Source of the DNA: Phanerodontia chrysosporium
Lineage: Eukaryota > Basidiomycota > Agaricomycetes > Polyporales > Phanerochaetaceae
Direction: 5' to 3'
Assembly: GCA_001910725.1 (NCBI GenBank)
Contig: MJGA01000002.1
Span: forward strand, 682,001 to 746,000
Length of the DNA: 64,000 nucleotides
How positions within the stretch are numbered: position 1 is the first letter of the stretch; each line of letters begins with the position of its first letter. A program made the position numbers and the translations under genes. Shown here one piece after another: positions 22,578-35,404 of the stretch. Under the pieces are notes generated by a model. That model saw only the letters and a list, made by a program, of their open reading frames with translations, did no database searches and was not told where the DNA came from.

Positions 22578-24483
22578 ATGTCTGCAGAGGAGATTGTTCA
22601 AGACGTGTCGTTCGTCGAGGATGATGACGGTGAGCACGTACGCTGTACTTTAGACGCGCATGGCACCAACCTCCGTGAATGCTGCAGACATGCCTCCGCT
22701 CGTCGACAACCCGTACCCTGCTGCGAGCATGACTTTTACATTTGCCGCCAACATGACCCCCATTGCGTATGGAACGGATGCAAATTCGCTTGAGATCGTG
22801 CCTCAGCCGGCTCCGCGCTCCTTCATCTACACTCCTGACCCCGAGCCAGAGGCCGAGCTCACCACTCTAAATAGCCACTCCAAGAAGAAAGACAAGGACG
22901 CGAACCACATTCCCCGTCCTCCCAATGCCTTCATTCTGTTCCGCTCGTCATTCATCAAGGCTCAGCACATCCCGGAGAAAATAGAGGGGAACCATAGCGC
23001 GCTTTCCAAGATCATTGGTGCGTGTCATGAAGTCTCTATGATGACTACACGATTTACGACCTCTCTGGATACCTTCAGGCAAGTACTGGAAGACTCTGTC
23101 GCCCGAGGAGCGGCAGGTATGGGACGTCAAGGCTACCATAGCCCTGGCTGAACATCGCAAGAAGTACCCCGACTGGCGGTTCAGAACGAGCGCAAACGCG
23201 CTCGCCAAAGTCAAGGACGGACCAAAGCGCAAGGCCAATAAGAAGGTCAGGGGCGCAGCGGACAAGAAGGTCAAGGACCGAGAGAAGCGCTGCGACAGGA
23301 TAGCAGACCTGTTGGCTGCCGGAAAGACAGGTGCGGATCTGGAGAAAGCGATAGCGAAGTTCGACCATGAGTCGGAAGACGGACTCAAGGTCAAAGACGA
23401 AGGGTGCGGCGTGTTCGCCGCCAAGCCTCAGGAGAGCGTCCTACCTCCCGAGACGGGCACCGTCCAGAACGACGTCAGCATGGTCGGAGAGCCGAAGAGC
23501 TGCGAGGGACCCTTCGAGGCCTCTTGTGCTGTCAGTCTTCCAGAGGCTTGCGAACCGTCTCATGACGCCTCCAATCCCAGATTCTGCACTCCGCTAACCT
23601 CCATGTTCAGACGTGCCTCATCGGCTCCCGCTGCGCACACGCGTACAGCTGTCGGCGATACAACCGTTCCCGCCGTACCGTTCCTCGGTCGACGCGAATC
23701 CATCTGTTATGCAGGGCCTGAGCCTCCTCATACATTCGCTGCCGGTGTCGGTCATGCGGTGGACACACGTGTAGACGGCCAGGGCAATGCAAACTACAAC
23801 GTGGCTGCCATGCGGCAGGACGAGTGGAATTATCAGCCGTCATCTCTCGCCTACGTCGCTGCGCCGAGCTCTTCCGACTACGGCCGTCCAGCATGGGAAG
23901 AGGTCAGTCTTCCTATGCGCTTAGCAAGACAATAAGCTGATTGCAGGATCCTGTTGCCATGTCCTAGACTCTCACTTCGCCATCGTACGGTAGCCAGGCT
24001 CACAGCCCGGGGCTCTCGCCTTCCGAGAATGACGGGGATGATTACTCGAGCCCTGTGCAGTCTCCGCTGTCCTCTGCCTTCGACATGTTCTCCGAGGCAG
24101 ACGCTGCTAGCGTCTACTCCGAGCGCGCCAGCGACTTCTCTGACGCCCAGCAGCGCTTCCCGTATTGCCCTGCAAGTAAGCCGTGGGCGGGCGAAGCAGT
24201 CGCGCCTGTTGGACACAACCCCTTCCTTGGGCCCTTCGTCGTGACTCCGCAGACGCCCTCGATGTACGACCCCGAGGGCATCATGCAGAACGCGTTCGAA
24301 GCGGCTTCCTATGCACATCTCGGCGCCTGGGATCTCGGATACAGTCAGGCTCAGGCGTCCCAGCTCCGCGGTTCCGACAATTGGGAGTGCTTGCAAGAGT
24401 ACAGCCGTGGCCTTCAGGCCTACGTCTGTCGTCCTGGAGACGACGCCCAATTGTCTGAGTACATCCCTCTTCCTGTCAACTAG
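22578..24483 (+). CDS. MATA-type HMG-box transcription factor 2
   Basis: This is a predicted nuclear transcription factor. Exons are 22578-22629, 22688-23017, 23079-23902 and 23968-24483, totalling 1722 nt and 573 residues. The N-terminus is acidic (SFVEDDDD). The HMG box spans about residues 91-162: HIPRPPNAFILFRSSF, NHSALSKIIG, then KYWKTLSPEERQVWDVKA and HRKKYPDWRF. The intron after the KIIG codons splits the box at the same codon and phase as in the HMG gene starting at 39273. A basic stretch (KRKANKKVRGAADKK) and a degenerate repeat LLAAGKTGADLEKAI follow; the latter resembles LLLEGKKGDELLAAV in the third HMG gene, so the pair share more than the box. The serine-rich C-terminus ends LPVN. 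The last intron uses the acceptor at 23967; an earlier AG at 23946 would meet an in-frame TAG. Confidence 0.9.
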
Positions 24484-27400
24484 ACGAAAACCATGCCATA
24501 GCCTCGTGTATGATCGCCTCTCAGACGGCCAGCGACTTGCCTATGCCCATCTTGGACTTACGAACTACATCCATGCACTCCACCTTCTCGCCCTGCCTCG
24601 GACAGTATCTCTGTAGCCCGTCTCCATACACACGCTCCACGGAATCCTTACCGCTCTCGGTTGTACAACACCCCTTCCCTCCCCCATCCGCCGATGTCGA
24701 ATCTCCGTTATGTGCCGTCCTGCCTCGCTATCGTCTTATCGCCGTTATGTCTTCTACCCGCGCCATGCTGTTCCCGTCAGATGTATGTCTTCTCCCATGT
24801 ACTATCTTTGTAGAATAGCGCTGTATTTGGTGCGTGACCCCCTCATGTTATGCTATGAAACTTTCACTCTATCAATCTCCATGAAAATCCAGGTCTGCAC
24901 GTCTCGAGTGTAAGTCAGCCGATCCTCTGTAGCATGCTTCGCTCCGTACTGATGTCATTGTCTGCCACATTTGCAGATGCTCCGTAGTCCCTCTCAGCCC
25001 AGGTGAGGTCATCTTCTGTCCATGTTGAATTGGTGAGAAGATAAGGCCCTTCGGAGCAGGTGCGAACCGTCCTCTTCTGGAGGACCATGCCAGGAACTCA
25101 TCAGATGATACAGGCACCCTGAGGCTACGTACCGCAGCGCTTGCGGACACTGTCCCAGCGTGTCGAGAACCATGGCCCCCGTAAGACCGGGGTGCCGTCG
25201 TCAGCGCTGTCAGTACTGACGCTCGAGGCGGCTGTTCCGCGCACAGTGCTCTAGAACACCTTCCACCGCGCAGCACGCTTCGTACCCTCAATGATCACGC
25301 GTCGTCCGTCCCGCCATTCCCGCCCGACGTCCCGGCATTGCATCCGAGTGCAAGTCGGTCACGCTCGGCGGACCTCGCACAGATGCACCCAGCCCGACGA
25401 AACGTGGTGGTGCCTCAGCCGCGGAGGGGTTCTTCTTGCGCGGTTTCGTCTTGACAGCCTCCTCCAAACCTTGCGTCCCCCCGCGCCCGCTTCCACACGT
25501 ACGTGCTCTAGCTCGCGGCCAGGTCTGTCTCTCGGGAACGGGCGAACTTCGGCCAGCTTGAAACTCTATTTGCTGCCGTACAACCAAGCGAAAGCCTCTC
25601 CCAGATTACGCTTTGCGTGATGCCGGGGGACGCGCAAGCGCCCATTATGCAGACAAGGCGGACCATTCGTGGACAGGCTCCTCTCCATATGGCTGGATTG
25701 CGAAGACGGCAGGGCACACGGCTGGGCGCGAGCGGGGCACTTAGTGCGTACTTCCCTATCTTCTCCCATGGATCTGCCCTATGCGCGCTGTCAGCTCGGA
25801 CGCCGTGTTTCCCAGAGGCGGCCGCGTGGAACGTGGCTCTCTGCGCCCGACGCGATCTCCACTGCGGTCAGGGTCGGGTACGTCCTGCCGGCGAGGCGCC
25901 AGCCCTATTCGCATGTGGCTGACGGCGGACAGGCCACCAAGAAGTGAGTGTGCGCCTCTTGGCTGCCCTTCTGACGACCGTTCTGGAGTTCCTGACGAGC
26001 GTGCAAACAGATTTGGACGGGGTATATCCTTCCTAGGAATACCCGCCCCCCTCGGAGCAGCGCCCTGTCCAACCTGAGATCGCATCTGCTCTGCGTTCTC
26101 ACCAGATACGAAAGCGGCCGCTCTGACTCGGCCAGAGCAGTCGCTAAAGCGTCCGACCGCGAATTCTCTCGGGCTACATGTTTTACATTCTAAGGTGAGC
26201 TTCTTCGTTCGATCCATGTCATACGCCTTTTCGGTGGTTTGAGAGGCATTAGACCCTACACAGGGCACTGAGATATACAAGAAAGTCTCAGATCGCGTGT
26301 TTTTATGTAGATTCTCTCGCCTCCGAGGATCGCCCACGACCGCGTGTTACAGCGCGTGAACTCCAGGAGCCAACTGAGTACCTTGTGGGCCCTTTTCCGA
26401 ATATATTGAAACCCAGTCAGGAGCAGAGGACGTGCAAAGGTGCATCCTCTTGCGTCAAGCCTTCATTCTAAGCTTTCTCAGAGTTTGGCCTACCGCGTAC
26501 GATGGCTGGCACTAACGTCGGTGATGGAACATAGTTTCACTTCGCCTCCGACGGACGCCTTCATGCGACATCGCGATGTCACGCGCCTCTGCAATTGCAT
26601 CCCGAAATGTGCGAACTCGTGCCGCAGCACTGCGGTTGCAGATTATCTTATTGATCGCGAGTATATCGCCCATTAATGTGGTGTGGGCCACGGTGCGTGT
26701 CTTGGGAGTCCAAGTGAGCTAATGCGTTGCAGGGACAGCGGCCCCGCTCTGCATTAGCCTCGGAAGCACGAAATTTGTAGCATATGTGAGCACTGAATGC
26801 ACTTCCGCGGGTTCATCGCGCGAGTCCAATACTCCGTCGCCCATTGTCCGACAGTTTAGGCAGTCAGTATTTAAGGGTAGGATTCATAGCGGGATCTAAT
26901 ATCAGCTTCGACATGCCGTACCGACGTCGGAAATCCCCACATCCAAGCTCGTCCCTTGGTATTTCATCAACATCTCCTGTCTCATCTCGTCCTCGAGACC
27001 CATGCACTGTACTTCTCATGGCAGGCCCCACGCAGGACGGCATCAGCCGACGTCTCAGGTACAAGAAGAGTATCGTGCGCCTCCATACCACCGTGAGTCG
27101 AGACGGCCTTGTGAAGTGAATTTGACTCACGGTGGATTCCTGAAGCGTAGAGCATGAGAAGGCCGCTCCGAAGTTGTGTGTAGCACTGGGGGTACGGCCA
27201 CGTGGGAAATCACGTTCATATCCGGAGGAATGTGCATACCGGCCAGCGATGCTATTCCGGTAGGCTCTCAATGCTACGAGCATGGGCTTTGTCATGGTGA
27301 GCAAGCATACAGAACGCAGTGAGTGCGTCAGTGTCTCTGGCTAATCCATGACAGTGGATGTGTCGTCTAGGTCACACGCCACGGTATACACCTGTCGAAG

Positions 27401-29325
27401 TCATCGGAGGGACGCCGTTTCGCCTTTTGAGTCTGTGTGCTGACATCACAGACACGGAGTGGGTGTGGCCGCGTAGGTTCCACAGAAGGGCCTCGTCCAC
27501 CTGCTCAATCCACTGCCGCATTTGCTATCAAGACGGAAGGGTCCGCATGTGGCTGACGTCAGGAACGGACCAGCAAGGTTGGGGCGGATCGTCCATTTAG
27601 CTGTCACTGCATTCCCGATCGCCAAGAGCTGTGAGTGTACAGCTGCAGCTCATAAAGCCTTGGTTAACGAATGCTGTTCACGCTCGTGCTGAGGAAGGAT
27701 AGGTCATCCGTGGCCGTGGCGATTTCGTTCCAGACCTCAGTGCTTGGAGGTTGCGCCGCTCGTTCCATCCTATCCGTTATCGGGCACCGCCAATCATATT
27801 TGAAGTCATGGTTCACTTACTCTGTGCATGACTAGGTGTTCCTTCTAGACTCCTAGTCTGCTATAGGGGTATCATACGCGGGGAAGCTCTGGTGAGCCGT
27901 ATGATTTTTGCATTGTCGTCTAAACCATTCACCCGTAAGTGTCCCCGGCGAATAGGCAGACTATCAGCAGCCTTCACATTCTACACTAGAAGGCAGTTGC
28001 GCACGAGTATAGCGCACGGCTGAACTCAGGAGCCCACATGCGGTCGATCTAATTTCCGTTATGCTAGTCGGCGCTGCATTCTCTGGAGGAATGTTTCTCT
28101 AGGTATCTTCCTCAAACCTACTTTCACCCAACGAAGTTTGGATCGAGACACACTCTACATCGACAAACCCCGCAGGATTAGTGAGGGCGTCCACAATCTT
28201 CTAAACAGCTTGATTCCGGAGGCGCGCTGACAACGACGGCTTGGCTGAAGCCGGGTCTTCTACCAGTGCAGTTTGCAGCCTCAGCAAGCCGTTGAAAATA
28301 GGTTTACTATGTCTGATATGATACATAAGCAAAGTGATCTCCTGTATGTCGTTTGTGTTGTGTTCGGTACTGGTCGAACCTACTGACTTGCCTTTTCGAG
28401 CGGCCTCAGTCTAGCGGATCGTGAGACATACCTTCCTCGCTCGGCGTTTGAAACATATTTCCTTCGCCTTTCCGCTGCGCATCATCAAGTTTGGTCTCGA
28501 GGGAAAGAACCATAGGTTCTGTCACGGTGCGTTGTCGCGGCTAAGTCAACCGCGTCTGGACGGGCCGGTATTAGGTAGAGAAAGGCCATAGCTGCTGGAG
28601 ATGCAGGTGGCGTCAACTTCCGCTTCGGAATTACACTTGCGGTCTGGTCCTGGAAGAAGCCCAGTGCCCTACTAGATGAACACCGCAGTTTAACACGCTC
28701 AGTGAGTTCAGACCAACGGAGGGCTGATCAGCCCGGAGTGCCCCGACGCAAGGCAGCAATGTTTCGACGAATCCTTGCGCGTCCAGTGCTGCTGATGAGG
28801 AAAAAATTCAACGAGGGAAACGTAAGATAGGTGAATAGATATGCACTCATTGCCATGCCTAGATGCTCCGCTCTGAGGTAGCTGTGGTGTGCTCGGGGCC
28901 GCGTTATGACTTCCGAGTACACGTTAAAGACGGCTACCTCATATAATGTGATGCATCCAGCCCGTGTGCTAGTTAGCATAAAGACATGGTGAGCGGCCGG
29001 ACGAATCATGCGATAAGCGCCCGAGGGCCAGTTCTCTTCTTGCCACGTTGTTCACTTGGCGCAGACATCGCGCGGTGACGGCGTGTCCCACATCTGCCCC
29101 TTCTGCTCCGGTCAGTATTCGATTGGAGCTCATGGCAGATAGGCTGAAAGACTCTCAGTTTGACAAGGCATTTGCGCTGTCGTCAGGGTCTATTCCCAGC
29201 ACGCGCCACTTAATTTTCTATCGCGTACTGCGGTACGCCACCGCAGACCTTCACAGATAGGCCCAAGAGACGTCTCGGGGGTTAAAAATTTGGTCTTGCC
29301 TGTCTTTCTGCCACTCTGTGTGGAC
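24484..29325. other. gene-poor interval, 4.8 kb
   Basis: This is the longest stretch of the window without a recognisable gene. The first 400 nt are likely the 3' untranslated region of HMG gene 2. Small open frames at 25288-25620, 26844-27119 (+), 26864-27304 (-) and 28728-29009 (-) show no domain. The last has a hydrophobic segment followed by RARIRRNIAALRR, which could be a membrane-protein tail, but I cannot extend it. AT content is higher than in the flanking genes. No terminal repeats or transposase motifs were seen. Confidence 0.4.
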
Positions 29326-31351
29326 ATGGACCGGCTTATGCAGCAGCTCCACGCGACAGTTGCTCCTGACGGCGGATACCCATACGGCCGGTGTAACGTC
29401 TATGTGGAACCACTCGCGGAAGGCGAGCGGCCAGACAAAGATGTTCAATCAGTGCTTCTCGAGCACAAGAGCCTACAAACCCTCCTTAGGGAGCTGGTGT
29501 ATCTGCGGCACCGGGAAGTTCATCTGGAGACACTCAATCTTGCCCTGCAGAAGCAAATCGATCGACTCCAGTACGAGAATGGCCGGCTGCGAGAAAAGAG
29601 CATGAACATGGACACTTGGAGAGTCCGACTACTCACAGAGCTCGAGCACGAGAAGATCCGCTTGACCAAACATCAGAAGCTCGCACAGGCGGTGGGTATG
29701 TTTGAATCACCCTCAGCAATAATGTCAGCAGTGGCGACGACGGTGAGCATTGTTCACTTCAACGATGTTATATTGGCTGACACGTCAACAGATGGAAGCA
29801 GAAAATCAGCCCTTGCAGTCGACGCTTGGTCTCGATGTGGGAACACGGGCACCTACCTCAGAATCTCTATCTGTACTACCTCTTCCACAAGACTTGGAAC
29901 GGGACGTGATGACCCGGGTGCTACATTTTGTTACGCCACCGAAAGATCTGTTGGACCCGACGATGTCTCTTGGGCACCAGAGTCCCTGGTGCTACGCTAT
30001 ACGTACCTTGAAATACCTCTGCTTGGTACGCAGGAGCTGGCACGAGGCGGCGTCCGCTCGGCTATACTCCCACGTCGTCTTGCGAAGACCTGGTCAAATC
30101 GTCGCCCTATTACGGACGATTCGTGAAGCACCACAACGGTTCGGAGACTGCCTTCGAAGCCTGACCCTTACCTGCGAAGTCCCTGACTGCATGCTTCGCA
30201 TAGTTCGGGATTCTATCGCAGAAATCATCGAGCTCTCGCCTAACCTGGACTCCATATCCTTTCGCGGAGCCTTCCCAACGTCTACAATTCTTGGATCCGC
30301 GTACCTCCCTTCTCTTCTGGTCACTTACGCCGGCGACGGCTCACACGCGAACCTCACGCTCCCATCGCGCATAACGAACGTCGGCATATACAACGATGCT
30401 TATCCAAACCAATTCAAGCCGGGGTTTGTGTCTCTGATTGATACCGAGCTCCCTGTGCGGAGTATCGTCTCATTCTCGATATATAGCGGCTCGCAGTTCA
30501 ACGGCAGAGACTCATACTTGGTTCCATTCCTCCGCTTAGAAACCCTGACGCTATGGTCACGACATTCCGACAAGTATTTTCACCTCCCGTACTGGTGGGA
30601 CCTGCCAAACCTCAAGTCTTTGCGATTCCGGCCCGAGATAACTTTCAGGAGGGACACAGTGGCAACTTTGACGCAGTTCTTCAAGATGCACGGAGCGAAG
30701 CTCAAAGTCGTCGACTTCGGCGGGAGCACCGACTGGCCGATCAGCCTCGTCAACTTTGAAGTGCTACTGCGTATACTGGAGATGTGCCCGAACCTCGAGC
30801 ACTTAGTCCTGCGAGTGGCGTCGACCTGAGCAGGTGAAGGCCTTGAGGAAGTCACCGCTGTTCGCAAGACCCATCCGCCATGTCGACCTCGTCGTCAAGG
30901 GCTCGCTGCGCCCCGCCCCGTCGATTACGAAGAGCCTGCGCCATCACGACGGCTCGAAGTGGCAGCATGTGCGCTACATCGACATACACCTATTGCGTTG
31001 GGTTCCCGAGATACCTTATATCTTCCCGCGCACAATATAGCGTACCGCAGCGACCACGTACACATACAAGACTACTATGGCTTCCAGATCAAGGACAGTC
31101 CGACCGAGCTTGCCCTGTTCCACAGCCCGCTGTACGGCGAAGAGGCTACAGACAAAGGCGGCTCCGATGACGATGACGATCCCGACTACTGCCCGTCAAG
31201 CTCTAACAGTTCGGACTACGGCGGTAGCGACCTGACCAACATCGAATCCGATGAACTACAAGCAGATCCTGTGATTACATCCTACGGCGAAGTGGGCGTC
31301 GCGCAAATGACGGAGAACGAGGCTCTGACCGTATGTTTCCAGCCGGCTTGA
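29326..31351 (+). CDS. coiled-coil/F-box-like protein, copy A
   Basis: This is a probable substrate-adaptor type protein of the F-box-like class common in mushrooms. Exon 1 (ATG 29326) encodes a leucine-rich coiled coil (LRELVYLRHREVHLETLN, QIDRLQYENGRLRE, LEHEKIRL). An intron of about 100 nt ends at 29791. Then come an F-box-like segment (LPQDLERDVMTRVLHFV, LCLVRRSWHEAASARLYSHVVL), about 250 residues resembling a degenerate leucine-rich repeat domain (LETLTLWSRH, LPNLKSLRF, CPNLEHLVLRV) and an acidic tail (GSDDDDDPDY). The splice joining exon 1 to exon 2 only fits with the weaker donor GTGGGT. Two frame changes are needed, near 30829 (after LRVAST, one extra T or two missing bases) and near 31038 (after IFPRTI, one base missing). 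The second full copy at 51585-53526 confirms the continuation across both points. Confidence 0.7.
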
Positions 31352-31585
31352 GCGGGTAGATGCACACCTATCGTAGACAAGAGACACTACTACGAGAGTA
31401 TCATCACAGGACATTGTGTATATGAGTACACTTGCGTAATCTTCATAAATAATATGTAGCGGGCCATGGAGAGGACGACGGAGAGGATGTTTATAGGTCA
31501 TGGACAGACACAATCTGGCTATAGCGTAGCATTGACACCCACATGGATCACCCTGTAATCATTCATTATCAGTTCAGAAAGGTAA

Positions 31586-34500
31586 TCACCACCAGGAACT
31601 GTTGACGTACTCGTCCACGGAGCCTCGCCACCCGTCGGTGTCGGGAAACATGGTAGCTAAGCGGCGATAGATGTCTTCGATGAGGATGCTTCGCATCCAG
31701 GACGCCGCCCTCATTAGTTTGCTTGAGCCGAGGCTTCTACTTGTCACGACATAATGCGGCGCTCTACGAGCAGCGGTCAGTAGGTAGTAAACGGCAGCGA
31801 TGCGGTTGCATTACATGTGAGTAATTCTCCTTGACGCAGCTCGAACCTCAGCGATGGTGGCGGCGCTGTTGACAGGGTCTTCGCGAGCCTCGAGGTCGCA
31901 GATCGTGTCGATGAAGGCGTCAACCTTCACGTTAAACGTTTCACGGTACCCAATGCGATAGATCGCAGTGTAGAAACCTAAAGTCGATTTGTTTGGTAAG
32001 GAAGGGCAGATTGACGTAGGCTTCAGTCGTACCGCGAACGCTGGGGACCTTGCGTAGCGTATATCGTTCTTCGGGCTCCACATATGCCACCGAAAGGACG
32101 TGAACAGACAAGAATATCTAGGCGAATGTGAGCATTCACGACAAGCCGTTGCATGGGATTCATACCACCACTCGGGGAAGGGCCGGCCACTGACGGATGA
32201 AAGCTATCTCTGTGGTCAGCTCCAAATCATATCCAGCTACCCCATATCGCTTACCAGCGAAGGAATGGGGTACGCCCTTTCCGAACGTCAGACGATGGAA
32301 GACGGCACAGGTGGGGAGACGGGCGAGCTGCAGCAGGGCGCTGTACTCCTTGGACGGCAGGATGGCGCTGATGATGTGATCGTCGGGGTCGCAGATGTAA
32401 TATTTTTCCGTCACTGAAGACGCGTCGCCGCTCACGGGCCCTCCTTCGCGCTGCTCGTACATGACTGCAGGGGCGTCGTAGTCGCCCGCGGATGTTTGCA
32501 GCTGCTCGCGAATGATGACATTCTGGAGGTCCGAGCGGTGGTTGCCATCGAAAGCGTCCTCAAGCCCCTGTGATTGCCTCGCATAAGCCGATGTATCGAC
32601 CCATGGGTATGGCCTGAGCTCGCCTTAGCCCAGCTCCAGAAGACCATGATAGACATGCTGAGCACCAGTCAATACGGATGCACCGAGGTAAACATGGCAA
32701 GGTAACTGACCAGATGAACCCAATGATAAGCGGAACGTAGGCTCCTTGGGGTACTTTCTTGAGAGCAGCGACCCAGAACAGACCTGCAGTCGAATGAGTG
32801 AACGGACTCCGATATCAAGTGCAGTGAGGTTTTCCTCACCATCGAGGAACCCAAACACTAGGAAGAAGGCCAGAGAGATCCAAATCGACAAGTGCTTGAC
32901 ATATTGCATCTGAATGGCAATCAGGACCGTCGTAGAGAACATGACGGTCGCGACCGAGAAGCTAGGGCAGGTGTCAGGACTGGAAGTGTGTCTAGGGTGC
33001 AGGTGCGTACCCGTATGCGTTGGTTAGGTTGGTTGAGTTCCTGAACGTGCCGACGACGATGATAGTGACGATCATCACTACAATACTCAGCCTTGGCGGT
33101 GAGAATTGGGACGGCATGGCTTACAGAGCCAGTTGACCGCCGGGATATAGATCTGGCCTTTGATCTTCGAAGACGTGTGGACGACGCGTAGCCTGCGGCA
33201 AGGTCACTAACAGAGCAGAGCCTTGTATAGAGATAGCATACGGAGGCAGGACATGGTTCTTGATTAGCTGCTGGATAAGACTGAAGGCAGCCGTAATCAA
33301 GGTCTGCGACGCGATGAACTGGACATATACAATCAGCAATAGCCCCTGAGCTGAAATCGAGCAAAACCTACTGTCGCCAGGATCCCAAAGACGAACATGA
33401 TCCTGACAAGCCAAGTCAATCGCTGCAGACGTCGAATGATAAGGCGGGACCTACCAATAGAGGGGACCGTTTGTGCTTCCGGGGATCGTGTCGTAGAAGA
33501 GGTTCGGCAGCACCGCTTCGCCGTCCCTGATGAGCCGGGCACCCTGGCCGAGGTAGGCGAGGACGATGGACGGGTAGACGAAAAGCGTGAACGATAGCTG
33601 GATCGAGATGATGTTGAAGTGCCCGAGACTGTCGAGGCCCAGGCTCATCAGCGGTAGTCAGATGGATACATCGGGGAACGCACCTGGCAAACATCGCCTC
33701 GCAACCCGTCAGAGCCAGCAGGACGCCGGAGAGGATGTCATAGTCCCTGGTACGCACAAACACTGGCAAGGAGAGGTTAATAGCTGACGTCCCGCGATCG
33801 TCCGGGGGACCCACAAAGAATGGCGCGGGACGGGTCGAACGCCCGGAAGATGCCCGGGTACGCGACAATGTTGACGATGCCCGTGACGGCAAGGAGGATG
33901 AGCCAGATGAAGGTGACTGTCCAGTCGTGAGATCAACTGTGAATGTTCGCGAGTGCCGATAGATGATGCGTACCGGGGGCAAATAGGAATCCGAGCTGCG
34001 ACGTCCCGCGGAACTGTGCCAGGAAGAGGACGAGCAGGAGCACCTGTATCAGTGGGGTCAGTGGAACGATACTATACACGAGCAGCTGGCAGAGACGCAC
34101 GATAGAGATAGGTGTCACGTCGTTGATCACGGACGCCTTCGCAACCGCGATGCCCGCAACAGCACTTGTGACCGACACGGCGGGGGTAAACACGCCGTCT
34201 GCGAGAGTCAATGCAGTACCGAACAGGCACTACGCATGTGGCATAAGCGGGGACGGCTCGCTCGTAGCGGAAGGGGACTCACCCAGACGAAGAGCGGCAC
34301 ACGAAGCTTGGACGGGGCCGTAGACGTGCTCGGTGGGGACCGCGCCCTGGTCGACATGACGGACGTCTTCTCGTCGGACGGGTTGAGCACCGAGTCGTCG
34401 TCCACGTAGTCGAGCTCGGGCGGGTAGAGGCCCTGGAAAAGCGCGAACGTGCCGCCCTCGCCCTCCACCGTGCCGAAGCGCAGGCAGATGAAGACCTACG

Positions 34501-34854
34501 ATGTCCGACATCGTCAGTTCGTGCCTGGGGGTTAAACGAAGGGGAAACAACGGACGTATTTGCACAGCGGGAGCAGCGTCAGTGCCCAGATAATCGCGCT
34601 GATGCCGCCGATGACGTCCTCCGTCGGGGGCACGGGCCCCGTCGCGGGCCAGAGGCCGTTGAGGGTGTACAGCGGCGACGTCCCGATGTCGGAGTAGATG
34701 ATGCCTTCGCTCCTCTTGAGCCTTGCTGTCCTGTAGGACTGTGAGAGACGGACGCACCGAGTGTCTGGAAGGACAGTGTGACCAGGGCCCAGCTGAGGCC
34801 CTTCATCTGCGGGTGGCGGGCGTGGCCTGCTTCGGCGGCGCTGAGGGGGTTCAT
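31586..34854 (-). CDS. HAK/KUP-family high-affinity potassium transporter
   Basis: This is a plasma-membrane K+ uptake carrier of the fungal HAK type, with about 12 membrane segments. The ATG at 34854 opens MNPLSAAEAGHARHPQMKGLSWALVTLSFQTLG; the next exon gives IIYSDIGTSPLYTLNGLW, the signature (GDIGTSPLY-like) of the family's first membrane segment. Further exons give VFICLRFGTVEGEGGTFALFQGLYP, TLADGVFTPAVSVTSAVAG, VRTRDYDILSGVLLALTGCEA, LGHFNIISIQLSFTLFVYPS and GLFWVAALKKVPQGAYVPL. The cytosolic tail contains YRIGYRETFNVKVD and ends VNSSWW at 31586. A 52-nt intron (GTGGGTCCCC...CTTGCCAG) near 33776-33827 joins FDPSRAIL to FVRTRDYD. I count at least a dozen exons and needed no frame repair. 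A TATA-like element sits upstream near 34906. Confidence 0.9.
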
Positions 34855-34904
34855 CGCGGGCAGGGTGCAAGAAGCCTCAAGCCCTACCCCCCGCGCACGA
34901 CGAG

Positions 34905-34915
34905 CAACTTATATG
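34905..34915 (-). promoter_or_regulatory. TATA box of HAK transporter
   Basis: The minus strand reads CATATAAGTT about 55 nt before the ATG at 34854, a normal spacing for a short leader. Confidence 0.45.
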
Positions 34916-35404
34916 TGCGGCTCCGTCGCAATATCGGCCGCTGTGAGACTGCGCATCTCCTGAGCATGCGCCCGTTCGGGGAAAATGTGCCTGGAAATTC
35001 CACGGGGGTTGCAAATGCGAACGCTAGATGAGACGTGGGCTGTGTCGCTGATTTTGCGCGTGCTTTTCGCGGCTGGCGTCGTCATACTTGATAGACATAG
35101 TACGAAGGGCGATATTCGCGCACGGGCGGCACGAGCAGGTTAGCCGCCCCGCGCGCGAACGGCCATTGGCTTGTCTGCGGTCCACGGGAAAGCCAGTCCT
35201 CTGCTAGTACTTGGTATCTCTGAGACCACGCCACACCACCTTTGCCGTTAGCCAAGGTGACAGATCGATAGCGAGTGGGGGATGATATACAATTATGGAT
35301 CCAATTTTGTCCACATGAAAGATACGATACTACACAGATGATTAGAATCTACAGATGCCAGTGTTAAACTTTCTTACAATTACAGGATATCTCTTGTCTT
35401 CATG
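34916..35404. other. intergenic, no gene recognised
   Basis: This 490-nt stretch lies between the HAK promoter and the end of the J-domain gene. Short open frames only; the right half is AT-rich and likely the 3' untranslated region of the J-domain gene. Confidence 0.4.

Noticed and set aside
23946..23966. In-frame stop (TAG) in HMG gene 2
   Set aside because: Using the acceptor at 23967 rather than the AG at 23946 removes the stop and keeps frame to the end.
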